A stretch of 64,000 bases of DNA from Hyphomicrobiales bacterium (GTDB lineage: Bacteria; Pseudomonadota; Alphaproteobacteria; Rhizobiales; Beijerinckiaceae): NCBI GenBank assembly GCA_027489955.1, contig JAIXYZ010000001.1, positions 223,311-287,310 of the forward strand. The letters are read 5' to 3'. Below the pieces are notes generated by a model. It made no database searches. It saw only the letters and a list, made by a program, of their open reading frames with translations, and was not told the DNA's origin. Positions 16,584 to 25,968 of the stretch are shown here, piece after piece. The translations under genes and the position numbers were made by a program. Position 1 is the first letter of the stretch. Each line of letters starts with the position of its first letter.

Positions 16584-17447
16584 TCAGGCCAGTTCCTTGC
16601 GGAAGAAGGCGATCGTGCGCTCCCAGGCGGTGGCGGCGACCTTGGCGTCGTAGCGCTCGGTGCTGGTGTCGTTGTTGAAGGCGTGGTTGGCGCCCTCGTA
16701 GATGTGGATCGTGTGGCGCACGCCCGCCGCCTTCAGTGCCGCCTCGTAGTCGGGAATGCCGGCATTGATGCGGGTGTCGAGCCCGCCATACTGGAGCAGG
16801 AGCGGCGCCTTGATCCGGGCCGCCTGATCGGCCGGCGGCGACACGCCGTAATAGACGACGCCCGCATCGAGTTCGGGCGCCTCCACGGCCAGGATGTTCA
16901 CGGTCCCGCCGCCCCAGCAGAACCCGACCGCGCCAGCCTTGCCGTTGCCGCCCGCATGGGCCTTGAGCGCTGACAGCGCGGCCCTGCCCTGGGCCACGAC
17001 GCGGGCCCGGTCCAGCCGGGTGAACATGTCCCGCGCGGCATCCGGATCGGCCGGCGTGCCGCCGAGCGGCGCCAGGAAATCGAGCCCCAGCGCTAGGAAG
17101 CCCTCGGCCGCCATGCGCCGCGTCACGTCCTGGATATGCGGGTTGAGGCCGCGGTTCTCGTGGATGACCAGAACGGCCGGTGCCTGGCCGCCCGCGGCGG
17201 GCGCGGCGAGGTAGCCCTTGAGGGCGACGCCGTCGCGCATCTCCTCGAAGGCCGAAACGCGGATGCGCGGGTCGGTCTCGGCGACGATGGCGGCGCGGGC
17301 ATAGTTGGGCTCCAGCACGGCGAGCGCTGCCTGCACGGCGCCGGCGGAACCGAGCAGCACGCCCAGCCGCTCGAGGAAGACCCGCCGCGGCAGAGGCTTG
17401 TGGGTGTACTCGTCGTAGAGCGCGATCACGTCCTGTTGAAGCTTCAT
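16584..17447 (-). CDS. dienelactone hydrolase family protein
   Basis: This 287-residue alpha/beta hydrolase has the dienelactone hydrolase triad: Cys177 in GFCWGGG, Asp224 in GGLDTRIN and His255 in GANHAF. The first 55 residues form an extension with a Tat-like RR (21-22) and a hydrophobic stretch (about 30-50), so it may be exported or membrane-anchored. Family members hydrolyse lactones or other esters, and the substrate is not known. The ATG at 17447 follows an AGGAGG site. It is divergent from rpoH with 151 bases between. Confidence 0.88.
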   Translation of the reverse strand: MKLQQDVIALYDEYTHKPLPRRVFLERLGVLLGSAGAVQAALAVLEPNYARAAIVAETDPRIRVSAFEEMRDGVALKGYLAAPAAGGQAPAVLVIHENRGLNPHIQDVTRRMAAEGFLALGLDFLAPLGGTPADPDAARDMFTRLDRARVVAQGRAALSALKAHAGGNGKAGAVGFCWGGGTVNILAVEAPELDAGVVYYGVSPPADQAARIKAPLLLQYGGLDTRINAGIPDYEAALKAAGVRHTIHIYEGANHAFNNDTSTERYDAKVAATAWERTIAFFRKELA

Positions 17448-17598
17448 CCGGTCCTCCTCTGGCGCCGATACGCTAGCGCCAGCGGAACATCCTGTCTCTC
17501 CGGCCCATTGACGACTGGCCGGAACGTGATCCGGCGGGACCGGGGCGGCGTAGACGGCATGAAGCGGTCGCTCCGCTCCGGCCGAAGGGAGTAGCGCA

Positions 17599-18471
<873 letters not shown>

Positions 18472-18486
18472 GCGGCGCCTGACACC

Positions 18487-19941
18487 TTATTCCACCACGA
18501 TCTTGTAGCGGCGGCCCGCCTGCAGCGGGCCCGGCCGCTCAAGCCCGTTGAGCACGAGGAAGCGCTCCAGCGGCCGGTCGACCCCGCGCATGCGCTGGGC
18601 CAGGGATTCGGCGGTCTCGCCGGCGCCCGCCGCCACGATGTCGAGTTTGAGCGGGCGCGGCGTCTCGCCCGGCCGCACCGGGCGGACCGTCCGCATGGAC
18701 TGGAGGAAGGCCGCGTCCGCCTCGGCGATCGGGCCCTGCACCGCGTAGATCAGCCGGTAGATCGCCACTGGCCCACGCACTGCCACGAACCTGTAGTTCC
18801 AGGTGCGGCCGCTGGCGGTCGCGGTCGCGGCCGGAAGGCCGTTGAGCGAGATCGATTCCGGCTGGCCGGCGACGACGCCCTCGATCCAGCCCGACGTGAC
18901 GAATGCCTCCAGCGTCTGCCCGTCGGGCACGTCAACCGCCTCGAACCGCAGGGCCTTGCGCCCGTCGGCGTGCACGCCGATCACCGCCTGCCCGTTCTCC
19001 AGCGTGAAGCCGGCGGGGGCATCGAAGCCGATGCCGGCGCGGGGATCGGCGAAGCTCGTGCCGCGCACGCCGCCCTTGGCCGGATCGTCGCCGAACATCA
19101 GGCCCTCGATGGCGGCGAGGTAGCCGTCCCGGTCCGCCTCGCCCCGGCCGGGACTCGCCGCGTCGCGGCGCCGGGCGGCGGCCAGCGCGGTGGCGATGCG
19201 CTCGGGCGTGTTGGGATGGGTGGAGCGGAAATCCGGATTGCCGCTCGCCCCGCCGAGGCGCGCGCCGGTATTGCGGCCAAGCGCGGTCAGGAAGCGCGCC
19301 GCGCCGTAGGGGTCGAAGCCGGCGGCCGCCATGGTGCGCACGCCGATCTCGTCCGCCTCCAGCTCCTGCTGGCGGGAGAAGCCGGCAAGCGTCGTCTGCC
19401 CCTGGGCGAGCGCCCGCTCGCCGCCGGTCTGGTCCCGGAGAAGCTCTGTGGAGACGCGGGTGATGAGCGAGGAGCGCCGCTCCAGCTCCTGCCGCGCCAT
19501 GGCGTGGCGCGCAGTGACGTGGGCGATCTCGTGGGCGAGGACGGCGGCGATCTCGGCGGAATCGGAAGCCAGCGCCAGAAGCCCGCGGGTGACGTAGACG
19601 TCGCCCGAGGGGAGGGCGAAGGCGTTGGGCACTGGGGAGTTGAGGATCGTGACGCGGTAGTTCACCCCGTCGGCATTCGCGGCGGACGCGACGCGGGCGA
19701 GGATGCCCGCCAAATAGCGCTCCGCCGGCCCGTAGCGGTATTCGCCGCCGAAGGCCTCCACCAGCGCCCGGTGCTCGCGGGTCTGGCCGCTTTCGATGAG
19801 CCCGGCGCGCGGCGCCGCCGGTGGCACGGGCGTCGTCAGCGGGGACGTGGAGCGCACGGACTGCTCGGCGCAGCCGGCCGCCAGCGCCGCCGCCAGGAGC
19901 GGCGCCGCAAGGCAGATGCGATGGCGTGCGCTCAACGTCAC
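18487..19941 (-). CDS. M48 family zinc metalloprotease lipoprotein (BepA/YfgC-like)
   Basis: This 484-residue protein starts at a GTG (19941) and has a lipoprotein-like signal (LLAAALAAGC, Cys24). The M48 domain follows, with HEIAH (137-141) and the third zinc ligand in QQELEADEIG. The C-terminal part (about 430-484) resembles a LysM-like module. BepA-type proteases survey outer-membrane protein assembly in the periplasm. The GTG overlaps the stop of the upstream SNase-like gene (GTGA, 19938-19941), so the pair is coupled. It is convergent with rpoH, 15 bases apart. Confidence 0.9.
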   Translation of the reverse strand: MTLSARHRICLAAPLLAAALAAGCAEQSVRSTSPLTTPVPPAAPRAGLIESGQTREHRALVEAFGGEYRYGPAERYLAGILARVASAANADGVNYRVTILNSPVPNAFALPSGDVYVTRGLLALASDSAEIAAVLAHEIAHVTARHAMARQELERRSSLITRVSTELLRDQTGGERALAQGQTTLAGFSRQQELEADEIGVRTMAAAGFDPYGAARFLTALGRNTGARLGGASGNPDFRSTHPNTPERIATALAAARRRDAASPGRGEADRDGYLAAIEGLMFGDDPAKGGVRGTSFADPRAGIGFDAPAGFTLENGQAVIGVHADGRKALRFEAVDVPDGQTLEAFVTSGWIEGVVAGQPESISLNGLPAATATASGRTWNYRFVAVRGPVAIYRLIYAVQGPIAEADAAFLQSMRTVRPVRPGETPRPLKLDIVAAGAGETAESLAQRMRGVDRPLERFLVLNGLERPGPLQAGRRYKIVVE

Positions 19942-20717
19942 TCGGCGGCGCTCCCGCTCAGGATCTCGATCTGCTCCGCCATCGTGACCGCGATGAGCGG
20001 GCCGCCAGCCATGTCGATGACGCCGCGCACGCGCACGTGCCGGCCGCGCCAGGCGGCGCCCGGGCCCATCGTCTCCCACAGCCGCTTCGGTACGGTCACG
20101 GTGAAGTCCTCCGACCAGCGGCGTCCGAAATTCAGATAGGTCCGGCTCGCGCGCTCGCCAACGCTCAGCACGCGGCCTTCCACGATGGCGTGGCGCCCCG
20201 CTTCCGCGGCGATCTCCGCGACATCATCCGCCCGGTGCACCCGAATACCCCCCCTGGCCCAGACGCCCCTGGCCGCGGCCCGGGCTCCCCGCTCGCGCGC
20301 CAGCAGCGCGCCCGCGCAGTCCCGCCCCTGCGGCTCCGGCCTGACGACGGCCCGGCCTGCGCCGGCGAGGTCGGCTTCGAGCCAGCGTCCCGGCGCTTCC
20401 TGCCCTTCGGTGAAGACAAACATCTGGGCGACAATGCGGCCCCACCGGTCCGGTTCCGCCATGAGAGTGCGGTACCGCACGAGGGAGCCTACCGGCACGG
20501 CGAAATGCACGTCCGCATCCGTGCCATCGGGCGGAGGCGACACCGCCACCCAGGCGGGGCGGAGCACGATCCCGTCCCGAAGCGTCACTTCGGCCTCCCG
20601 GGACACGGATGCCACGATGCCTGACGAAGCTCCCTCGCCCGGACAGGCCGAGGCTGGCGGGACGCACAGGAGCGCGGCCGCCGCGAAAGCCGGGAGAAGA
20701 ACGCCGCCGCGCATCAT
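19938..20717 (-). CDS. exported SNase-like (thermonuclease-fold) protein
   Basis: This 259-residue protein starts with a signal peptide (MMRGGVLLPAFAAAALLC, ending near PASAC). Two OB-fold-like halves follow: one with GIVASVSREAEVTLRDG and DRWGRIVAQMFV, similar to staphylococcal-nuclease-type domains, and one with GRVLSVGERASRTYLNFG. I do not see the full set of catalytic Arg/Glu/Arg residues, so nuclease activity is doubtful. It ends in a GTGA overlap with the M48 protease. A periplasmic or envelope role is inferred from the signal and the partner. Confidence 0.65.
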   Translation of the reverse strand: MMRGGVLLPAFAAAALLCVPPASACPGEGASSGIVASVSREAEVTLRDGIVLRPAWVAVSPPPDGTDADVHFAVPVGSLVRYRTLMAEPDRWGRIVAQMFVFTEGQEAPGRWLEADLAGAGRAVVRPEPQGRDCAGALLARERGARAAARGVWARGGIRVHRADDVAEIAAEAGRHAIVEGRVLSVGERASRTYLNFGRRWSEDFTVTVPKRLWETMGPGAAWRGRHVRVRGVIDMAGGPLIAVTMAEQIEILSGSAAE

Positions 20718-20773
20718 CCCCGACTGGATAGCAGCGGCACGCCGCCGGAGCGAGGCCCGGTTCCATCGCGCGA

Positions 20774-20801
20774 TTGAGCGCTGCGCCCAAAGGCGCTACA
20801 T
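20774..20801 (+). promoter_or_regulatory. candidate promoter of tRNA-Arg
   Basis: TTGAGC (20774-20779) and CTACAT (20796-20801) are 16 bases apart, placing a start near 20808, about five bases before the tRNA. The match is moderate, but the position suits a short-leader tRNA promoter. Confidence 0.5.
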
Positions 20802-20812
20802 CGGTGCCGCGC

Positions 20813-20889
20813 GGTTCCGTAGCTCAGCAGGATAGAGCAGCGGTTTCCTAAACCGAAGGTCACAGGTTCGAATCCTGTCGGGACCGCCA
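20813..20889 (+). tRNA. tRNA-Arg (anticodon CCT)
   Basis: A complete 77-base cloverleaf can be drawn. The acceptor stem is GGTTCCG with CGGGACC, the T arm is ACAGG-TTCGAAT-CCTGT, and the anticodon loop TTCCTAA has CCT at 20847-20849. The CCA end is encoded (20887-20889). It reads AGG codons. The anticodon stem has a G-A mismatch at its outer pair, which is tolerable. No integrase gene or duplicated 3' end is nearby. Confidence 0.95.
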
Positions 20890-20912
20890 TTCCTCCAGCC
20901 GCGCAGGATGCC

Positions 20913-21290
20913 ATGGTCAAGAAGATTGCCTCGAGCGGCTGGCGGGTCGGCGTGTCCGAGGACGGCAAGGTGTTCTCCATCGGCGTGCGCGCGGAGAACG
21001 GGCTCGAATACGAGACCTTCTTCGTCGGCGCCGATTCCTCGCCGATCCTCACGCAGCTCCTGGCGCGCATGGTCGACGTGCACGCCGCGCTTCCGCCGCG
21101 GGAATTCGCGCAAGGGTCCGGTCCCACGCACCCTTTGAGCGTGCCGCTGAAGCCGCTGGCGACCCGCGTCGAGGCGCGCGGCGACATGGCGGTGATGGAG
21201 CTGGATTTCGGCGGCACGGTGCTGAAGGTCGAGATCGACCCGCACATGCTGATGGCGCGCCTTTCCGCCGCGCTGGACGAGGCGCGCTAG
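20913..21290 (+). CDS. hypothetical protein after tRNA-Arg
   Basis: This 125-residue protein has no signal peptide or membrane segment. It alternates beta-like stretches (WRVGVSEDGKVFSIGV, AVMELDFGGTVLKVEID) with a central proline-rich linker. I do not recognise the family. It begins only 24 bases after the tRNA and may share its transcript. Its TAG stop overlaps the TAG of the opposing methyltransferase gene in a shared CTAG (21287-21290). Codon use resembles its neighbours, which supports a real gene. Confidence 0.7.
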   Translation: MVKKIASSGWRVGVSEDGKVFSIGVRAENGLEYETFFVGADSSPILTQLLARMVDVHAALPPREFAQGSGPTHPLSVPLKPLATRVEARGDMAVMELDFGGTVLKVEIDPHMLMARLSAALDEAR

Positions 21291-21874
21291 CGCCGCGCGG
21301 TGGCGTGGAGCCAGCGCGTGGGCTGGCGGTCGTACCCGGCGCCCTCGCCGTCCTCGATCGAGAGGCCGGCCCAGCGGCCGCCATAGGCCGCCTCGAGCCA
21401 GGGCCGATCGGGGTAATTGTAGAAGCGCCCGAACCCGTCGCGGCCCTCGGCGTCCCCGGCCTTGAAGCTGGCATAGAAGATTCCGCCCGGACGAAGCGCG
21501 AGGCGAACGCGCTCCAGGATGCCGGGCAGGTCCGCCCGCGGCACGTGAAGCAGGCACGCATTGGCCCATACGGCGTCGTACGCCTCGGCGGCGTCGATCG
21601 CGTCGAAGCGCAGGACGGCCACGGGCCGGCCCAGGCGGCGCGCGGCCTGCTCGGCGATTTCCGGCGTGCCGTCGGTCGGGGTCACGTCGAAGCCGCGCTC
21701 TATCATAGCCTGGCTGTCCTGGCCGCCGCCGCAGCCGAGCTCCAGGATCGACGCCCCCGGCGCCAGAGCGGCGAGGAACGCGTCCAGCCGGTCGGATGCG
21801 GTGCGGCCGGCGCGGTTGGCATAGGCCGCGGCCTCGGTGCCGTAGAAGGAGAGGGTACGGTCGTCCTTGCTCAT
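21287..21874 (-). CDS. class I SAM-dependent methyltransferase
   Basis: This 195-residue protein has the SAM-binding motif I ILELGCGGGQDS and acidic motif II (TPTDGTPE), then LLHVPRADL and LRPGGIFYASF, the usual class I order. The substrate is not evident; small Tellurite-resistance/UbiE-like methyltransferases look similar. The ATG at 21874 gives MSKDDRTLSFYG. The gene follows purU by five bases on the same strand, so the two are probably co-transcribed. Confidence 0.87.
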   Translation of the reverse strand: MSKDDRTLSFYGTEAAAYANRAGRTASDRLDAFLAALAPGASILELGCGGGQDSQAMIERGFDVTPTDGTPEIAEQAARRLGRPVAVLRFDAIDAAEAYDAVWANACLLHVPRADLPGILERVRLALRPGGIFYASFKAGDAEGRDGFGRFYNYPDRPWLEAAYGGRWAGLSIEDGEGAGYDRQPTRWLHATARR

Positions 21875-21879
21875 GTTGG

Positions 21880-22764
21880 TCACCTGAAGACGATGGTGCG
21901 ATGGCCGTTGAGCAGAACGCGCCGCTCCACGTGATACTTCACCGCGCGGGCGAGCACGGCGCATTCGACGTCGCGGCCCGCGGCCATGAGGTCCTCCGGG
22001 GTCATCGTGTGGTCCACCCGGATCACGTCCTGTTCGATGATCGGCCCTTCGTCGAGATCGTCGGTGACGTAATGGGCGGTCGCCCCGATGAGCTTCACGC
22101 CGCGCTGGTGCGCCTGGGTGTAGGGCGAAGCGCCCTTGAAGCTCGGCAGGAAGGAGTGGTGGATGTTGATGATCCGCCCCTTCAGCCGCTCGCAGACGTC
22201 AGGCGACAGAACCTGCATGTAGCGGGCGAGGACGATGCAATCGATCCGCTCCGCCTCGACGATGCGCAGGAGGTCTGCCTCGCGCTCGGCCTTCGTGCCC
22301 TGGGTGACAGGCAGGTGGTGGAACGGCACGTCGTAGGACGCCGAGAGCCGGTAGAAATCCCGGTGGTTGGACACGACGCCCGCGATCTCCGCCTTCAGGA
22401 GGCCGCTGCCGAACCGGTAGAGCAGGTCGTTGAGGCAGTGGCCGAAACGGGAGACGAGGACCAGCAGGCGCGGCCGCACGGACGCATCGACGAGCTGCCA
22501 GTCCATCGCGAAGCGCGCGGCGACCGCGGCGATGCGCCCGCGCATCGTCTCCGGATCGCCCTGCTCCAGCGCGTATTGCACGCGCATGAAGAACCGGCCC
22601 GTGTCGCGGTCGTCGAACTGGGCGCTGGCGAGGATGTTGCCGCCGCCTTCGGCGAGCGCCCCGGCGACGGCGGCGACGATGCCGATCCGGTCCGGACAGG
22701 ACAGGGTGAGGACGTATTCGGTCTGGGCTGGCGAAGCGGTCATGGCGGGAGTGACTTGCGCCAT
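21880..22764 (-). CDS. purU: formyltetrahydrofolate deformylase
   Basis: This 294-residue protein has an N-terminal ACT domain (about 15-90, LTLSCPDRIGIVAAVAG) and a C-terminal formyltransferase-type hydrolase domain with INIHHSFLPSFKGA and ATAHYVTDDLDEGPII. PurU hydrolyses 10-formyl-THF to formate and THF, balancing one-carbon pools and feeding formate to purine synthesis. The ACT domain usually senses methionine or glycine. The start may be the ATG at 22764 or, equally, at 22743 (MTASPAQ); neither has a strong ribosome site. Confidence 0.94.
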   Translation of the reverse strand: MAQVTPAMTASPAQTEYVLTLSCPDRIGIVAAVAGALAEGGGNILASAQFDDRDTGRFFMRVQYALEQGDPETMRGRIAAVAARFAMDWQLVDASVRPRLLVLVSRFGHCLNDLLYRFGSGLLKAEIAGVVSNHRDFYRLSASYDVPFHHLPVTQGTKAEREADLLRIVEAERIDCIVLARYMQVLSPDVCERLKGRIINIHHSFLPSFKGASPYTQAHQRGVKLIGATAHYVTDDLDEGPIIEQDVIRVDHTMTPEDLMAAGRDVECAVLARAVKYHVERRVLLNGHRTIVFR

Positions 22765-22912
22765 TGCGGGCGCGGCCTGTCAATCCCGCTGCGCGGCCCG
22801 GCCCGCCACAAACTCGCCCGCCTCCGCCCGTAACAGGGCCTGACACCGCTTGCGTCCGGCGCGGCGGACCGTCAACCCTGCCCGACCGTCATCACGCGAA
22901 TCACGAGCCGTC

Positions 22913-25405
22913 ATGCCCGCCAGTGCCCCGCACCGCCCGTTTCCCGCCGCCGCCGCAAGGACGGCGTGGAGCGGCCTGACCGCGCTGGCGCTGGCGCTCG
23001 TTCTGGCGCTCGGCATCGCGATCGCGGGGGCCGGCGGCGTCGCGGCGCAGGCCCCGGGCCCGAATGCCGAGGCCAACGCCGTCCTCGATGCGGCAAGGCC
23101 GGTGCTCTCCGAGATCGAGACGACGCTGCAGCAGCCAAACCTGCCGGATGCCGAGCTCCAGCGGCTGAGGGCGCAGGTCGACCCGGTCGCCGCCCGCATG
23201 CGCGCGGTCATCGAGGCCTCGCAGCCGCGGATCGACGCGGCGCGCGCGCGCCTCGATCAGCTCGGCCCCAAGCCGGCCGAGGGCGCGCCGGCCGAGAGCC
23301 CGGAGGTCCAGCGCGACCGCGAGGAGCGCAGCCGCGTCCTGGCGGAGGCCGACGAGATCCAGAAGCGCGCGCGGGCCATGCTGGTGGAAGCGGACCAGAT
23401 CGTGACCACGATCGCCGACCGCCGCCGCGCCTCCTTCACCCAGCGCCTGTTCGCCCGCTCCCAGAGCATTCTCGATCCCGAATTGTGGCTGAGCGCGGTC
23501 GAATCCCTGCCGCGCGAGATGCGGGCGGTGCGCGAGCTCGGCGCCGACTGGGCGGCGCGGGTCACCGACCGGTACCGGGAAGGGCGGATCTGGCTCCTCG
23601 TCATCGCCCTGGTGGCGGCCGTCGTGCTGATCGTCCTCAAGCGGCGCCTGAAGCCCGAACTCGCCAGCCGCCCGCCTGAGGCGACCGACGTGACGCCCCT
23701 GTCGCGGGCGGCGGTGGCGGGTATCCGCGTGCTGCTCGGCACGCTCCCGGTCGCCGTCGCATGCTTCATCCTCTATGCCGCGCTGGACGCCATCTATCTC
23801 CTGCCGCCGCGGGTGGGGCCGATCGCCTACGCCATCCTGACCGGCATCGGATTCTTCGCCTTCGCGCGCTCGCTGGGCGATGCGGTGCTGGCCCCCGGCG
23901 TCATGCACTGGCGGCTGGTGCGGGTCGACGACCCGACGGCGCAGCGCCTGATGCGGCTGATCTATGCCGGGTCGATCATCATCCTCATCGCCACGATCGC
24001 GGAATCGGTGCTGGCGGCGGTCGCGGCAGCGCTTCCGCTCACCGTCCTGGTGCGGGGCGTGCTGGCGGCGGCTTTCGCGCTGGCGCTCGTCGGCATGCTG
24101 CGGGCGCTCGCGCAGCGCCCCGACCAGAGCGCCGAGGATTGCCTCGGCCCATACGTGCCCGCCGAATCGAAGGTGGCCGCGCCGCTGCGGCTCGGCGGCT
24201 GGATCGCCAGCCTCGCCATCCTGGGCGGCGTCGTCTTCGGATACGTCTCCCTCTCGTCCTTCATCATGGCGCAGATCGTGTGGGTCGCGACGCTGTCGGC
24301 GCTCTTGGTCCTGCTCCTGGCGGTGGTGGATGCCGCGCTCGGAGCCTCGACCGCGGAGAACGCCCGCGTCGCGCTGACGCTCCAGTCCATGGTGGGCGTG
24401 CGGCGCCGGTCGCTGGAGCAATTGTCCGTGCTGGCCGGCGGGGCGATCCGCGTCGTGCTCCTGGCCGTCGCGCTCCTGCTGGCGCTCGCACCCTGGGGCA
24501 TCGAATCGGGCGATCTCTGGGGCTCGCTGCGGGCCGCGTTCTTCGGCTTCCGCATCGGCGACTACACGATCTCGCTGTCGGCGATCCTGCTCGCCGCGCT
24601 GCTCTTCGGCGTGGGCCTGGGCATAACGCGGGCCGTGCAACGCTGGCTGGACAAGCGCTTCCTGCCCGCCACCGACCTCGACGCGGGCCTGCGCAATTCG
24701 ATCCAGACCGTGGCGGGCTATCTGGGCGTGATCCTGGCGGCCTCCATCGCGTTCGCCCAGCTCGGACTGTCCTTCGACAAGCTCACCATCGTCGCCGGCG
24801 CGCTCTCGGTCGGTATCGGTTTCGGCCTGCAGTCCATCGTCTCCAACTTCGTGTCGGGCCTGATCCTTCTGGGCGAGCGGCCGATCCGGGTGGGCGACCG
24901 CATCCTGGTCGGCGCGGACGAGGGCGTGGTGCGCCGGATCAACGTGCGCGCCACCGAGATCGAGACCGGCGACCGGGCGGTGCTCATCGTCCCGAATTCG
25001 ACGCTGATTACGGGCGTGGTGCGCAACCGCGTGCGCAACGACCGCACGGCGCGGGTCGTGGTCACCATCGTCATGCCGCGGGGAACCGATGCCGCCTGGG
25101 TGCGCGAGACGCTCCTGTCCGTGGCGCATGCCCATCGGGACGTCCTGCGCCATCCCGAGCCGGTGGTGCGGCTGAAGAAGATCGGCGAGGCGACGCTCGA
25201 ATTCGACCTCATCGTCATCGTCGACGAGATCGACATCGTCGCGCGAGTCTCCAGCGACCTGAACTTCGCCGCCTTCGAGCGGCTGGGGATCGGCGAAGTG
25301 CCGGATGTGCCCGAACCGGTCGCCGACATGCCCGAGCCGGACCCGTCCGTGCCGCCCGCCGCACCGAAGGACGAGGCGCAGGCGATGCTCGCGCCCAAGC
25401 CCTGA
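22913..25405 (+). CDS. mechanosensitive channel (MscS/MscK-like, DUF3772)
   Basis: This 830-residue protein has a signal-like N-terminus, a periplasmic coiled/helical region (about 60-215, DUF3772 type), about ten or eleven membrane segments, and a C-terminal MscS core with LSVGIGFGLQSIVSNFVSGL, the glycine/alanine-rich pore helix. Large MscS relatives open under membrane tension to release solutes on osmotic downshift. The final 60 residues are proline/acid-rich. The ATG at 22913 places the signal correctly; an upstream in-frame ATG at 22850 would add an arginine-rich stretch. Confidence 0.93.
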   Translation: MPASAPHRPFPAAAARTAWSGLTALALALVLALGIAIAGAGGVAAQAPGPNAEANAVLDAARPVLSEIETTLQQPNLPDAELQRLRAQVDPVAARMRAVIEASQPRIDAARARLDQLGPKPAEGAPAESPEVQRDREERSRVLAEADEIQKRARAMLVEADQIVTTIADRRRASFTQRLFARSQSILDPELWLSAVESLPREMRAVRELGADWAARVTDRYREGRIWLLVIALVAAVVLIVLKRRLKPELASRPPEATDVTPLSRAAVAGIRVLLGTLPVAVACFILYAALDAIYLLPPRVGPIAYAILTGIGFFAFARSLGDAVLAPGVMHWRLVRVDDPTAQRLMRLIYAGSIIILIATIAESVLAAVAAALPLTVLVRGVLAAAFALALVGMLRALAQRPDQSAEDCLGPYVPAESKVAAPLRLGGWIASLAILGGVVFGYVSLSSFIMAQIVWVATLSALLVLLLAVVDAALGASTAENARVALTLQSMVGVRRRSLEQLSVLAGGAIRVVLLAVALLLALAPWGIESGDLWGSLRAAFFGFRIGDYTISLSAILLAALLFGVGLGITRAVQRWLDKRFLPATDLDAGLRNSIQTVAGYLGVILAASIAFAQLGLSFDKLTIVAGALSVGIGFGLQSIVSNFVSGLILLGERPIRVGDRILVGADEGVVRRINVRATEIETGDRAVLIVPNSTLITGVVRNRVRNDRTARVVVTIVMPRGTDAAWVRETLLSVAHAHRDVLRHPEPVVRLKKIGEATLEFDLIVIVDEIDIVARVSSDLNFAAFERLGIGEVPDVPEPVADMPEPDPSVPPAAPKDEAQAMLAPKP

Positions 25406-25455
25406 AGCGCCACTCCCGCATCGCAGCCCGCCGCGGCGCAGACATCACGAAAGCC

Positions 25456-25950
25456 ATGACCAAGCCCATGACCTGCTCCGCCGCCGCCGCCGCCCTTGCC
25501 GCCACGCTCGGCCTCGCCGCCTGCGAGACGTCCGGGGGCGGGGGGCAGCCCGCCTTCTACCGGCCGCTCGCCTCCCCGTCCGCCCAGGTGGACCAGGAGG
25601 CGGCGCGGGCGACCATCTCGGCCTACCGCCTGAACCGCGGCCTCAAGGCGCTGACGCTCGATCCCGCTCTGTCGGCGGCGGCGCAGGCCGAGGCGCGGCA
25701 GATGGCGGCGGTCGACCGGCCCGCCTCGGCCGACGCGGTGAAGGCGCGGCTGGCGAAGGAGGGGACGCGCGCCTCCGTCAACGTCTCGGCGGGATACCGG
25801 ACGCTGGCTGAAGCGTTCTCCGGCTGGCGCGAGAGCGCCCAGCACGACCGCACGATGCTCGACCCGGCGGGCGGGCGCATCGGCATCGCGACGGCCTATG
25901 CGCCGGGCTCGAAATATCAGGTGTACTGGGTGCTCGTGGTCGCGCCCTGA
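25456..25950 (+). CDS. CAP/SCP domain lipoprotein
   Basis: This 164-residue protein has a lipoprotein signal (LGLAAC, Cys22) followed by a small CAP domain. It carries the helix ISAYRLNRGLKALTLDPALS, the segment WRESAQHDRTML with its conserved histidine, and the final strand YQVYWVLVVA. CAP proteins are extracytoplasmic, often bind lipids or sterols, and lack a settled activity in bacteria. The ATG at 25456 lies 50 bases after the channel gene. It is convergent with motB. Confidence 0.87.
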   Translation: MTKPMTCSAAAAALAATLGLAACETSGGGGQPAFYRPLASPSAQVDQEAARATISAYRLNRGLKALTLDPALSAAAQAEARQMAAVDRPASADAVKARLAKEGTRASVNVSAGYRTLAEAFSGWRESAQHDRTMLDPAGGRIGIATAYAPGSKYQVYWVLVVAP

Positions 25951-25968
25951 AGGCGTGCGCCGGCCCCG

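Noticed and set aside
20813..20889. tRNA-Arg as attachment site of an integrated element
   Set aside because: No integrase in the window near it and no repeat of its 3' end seen downstream.
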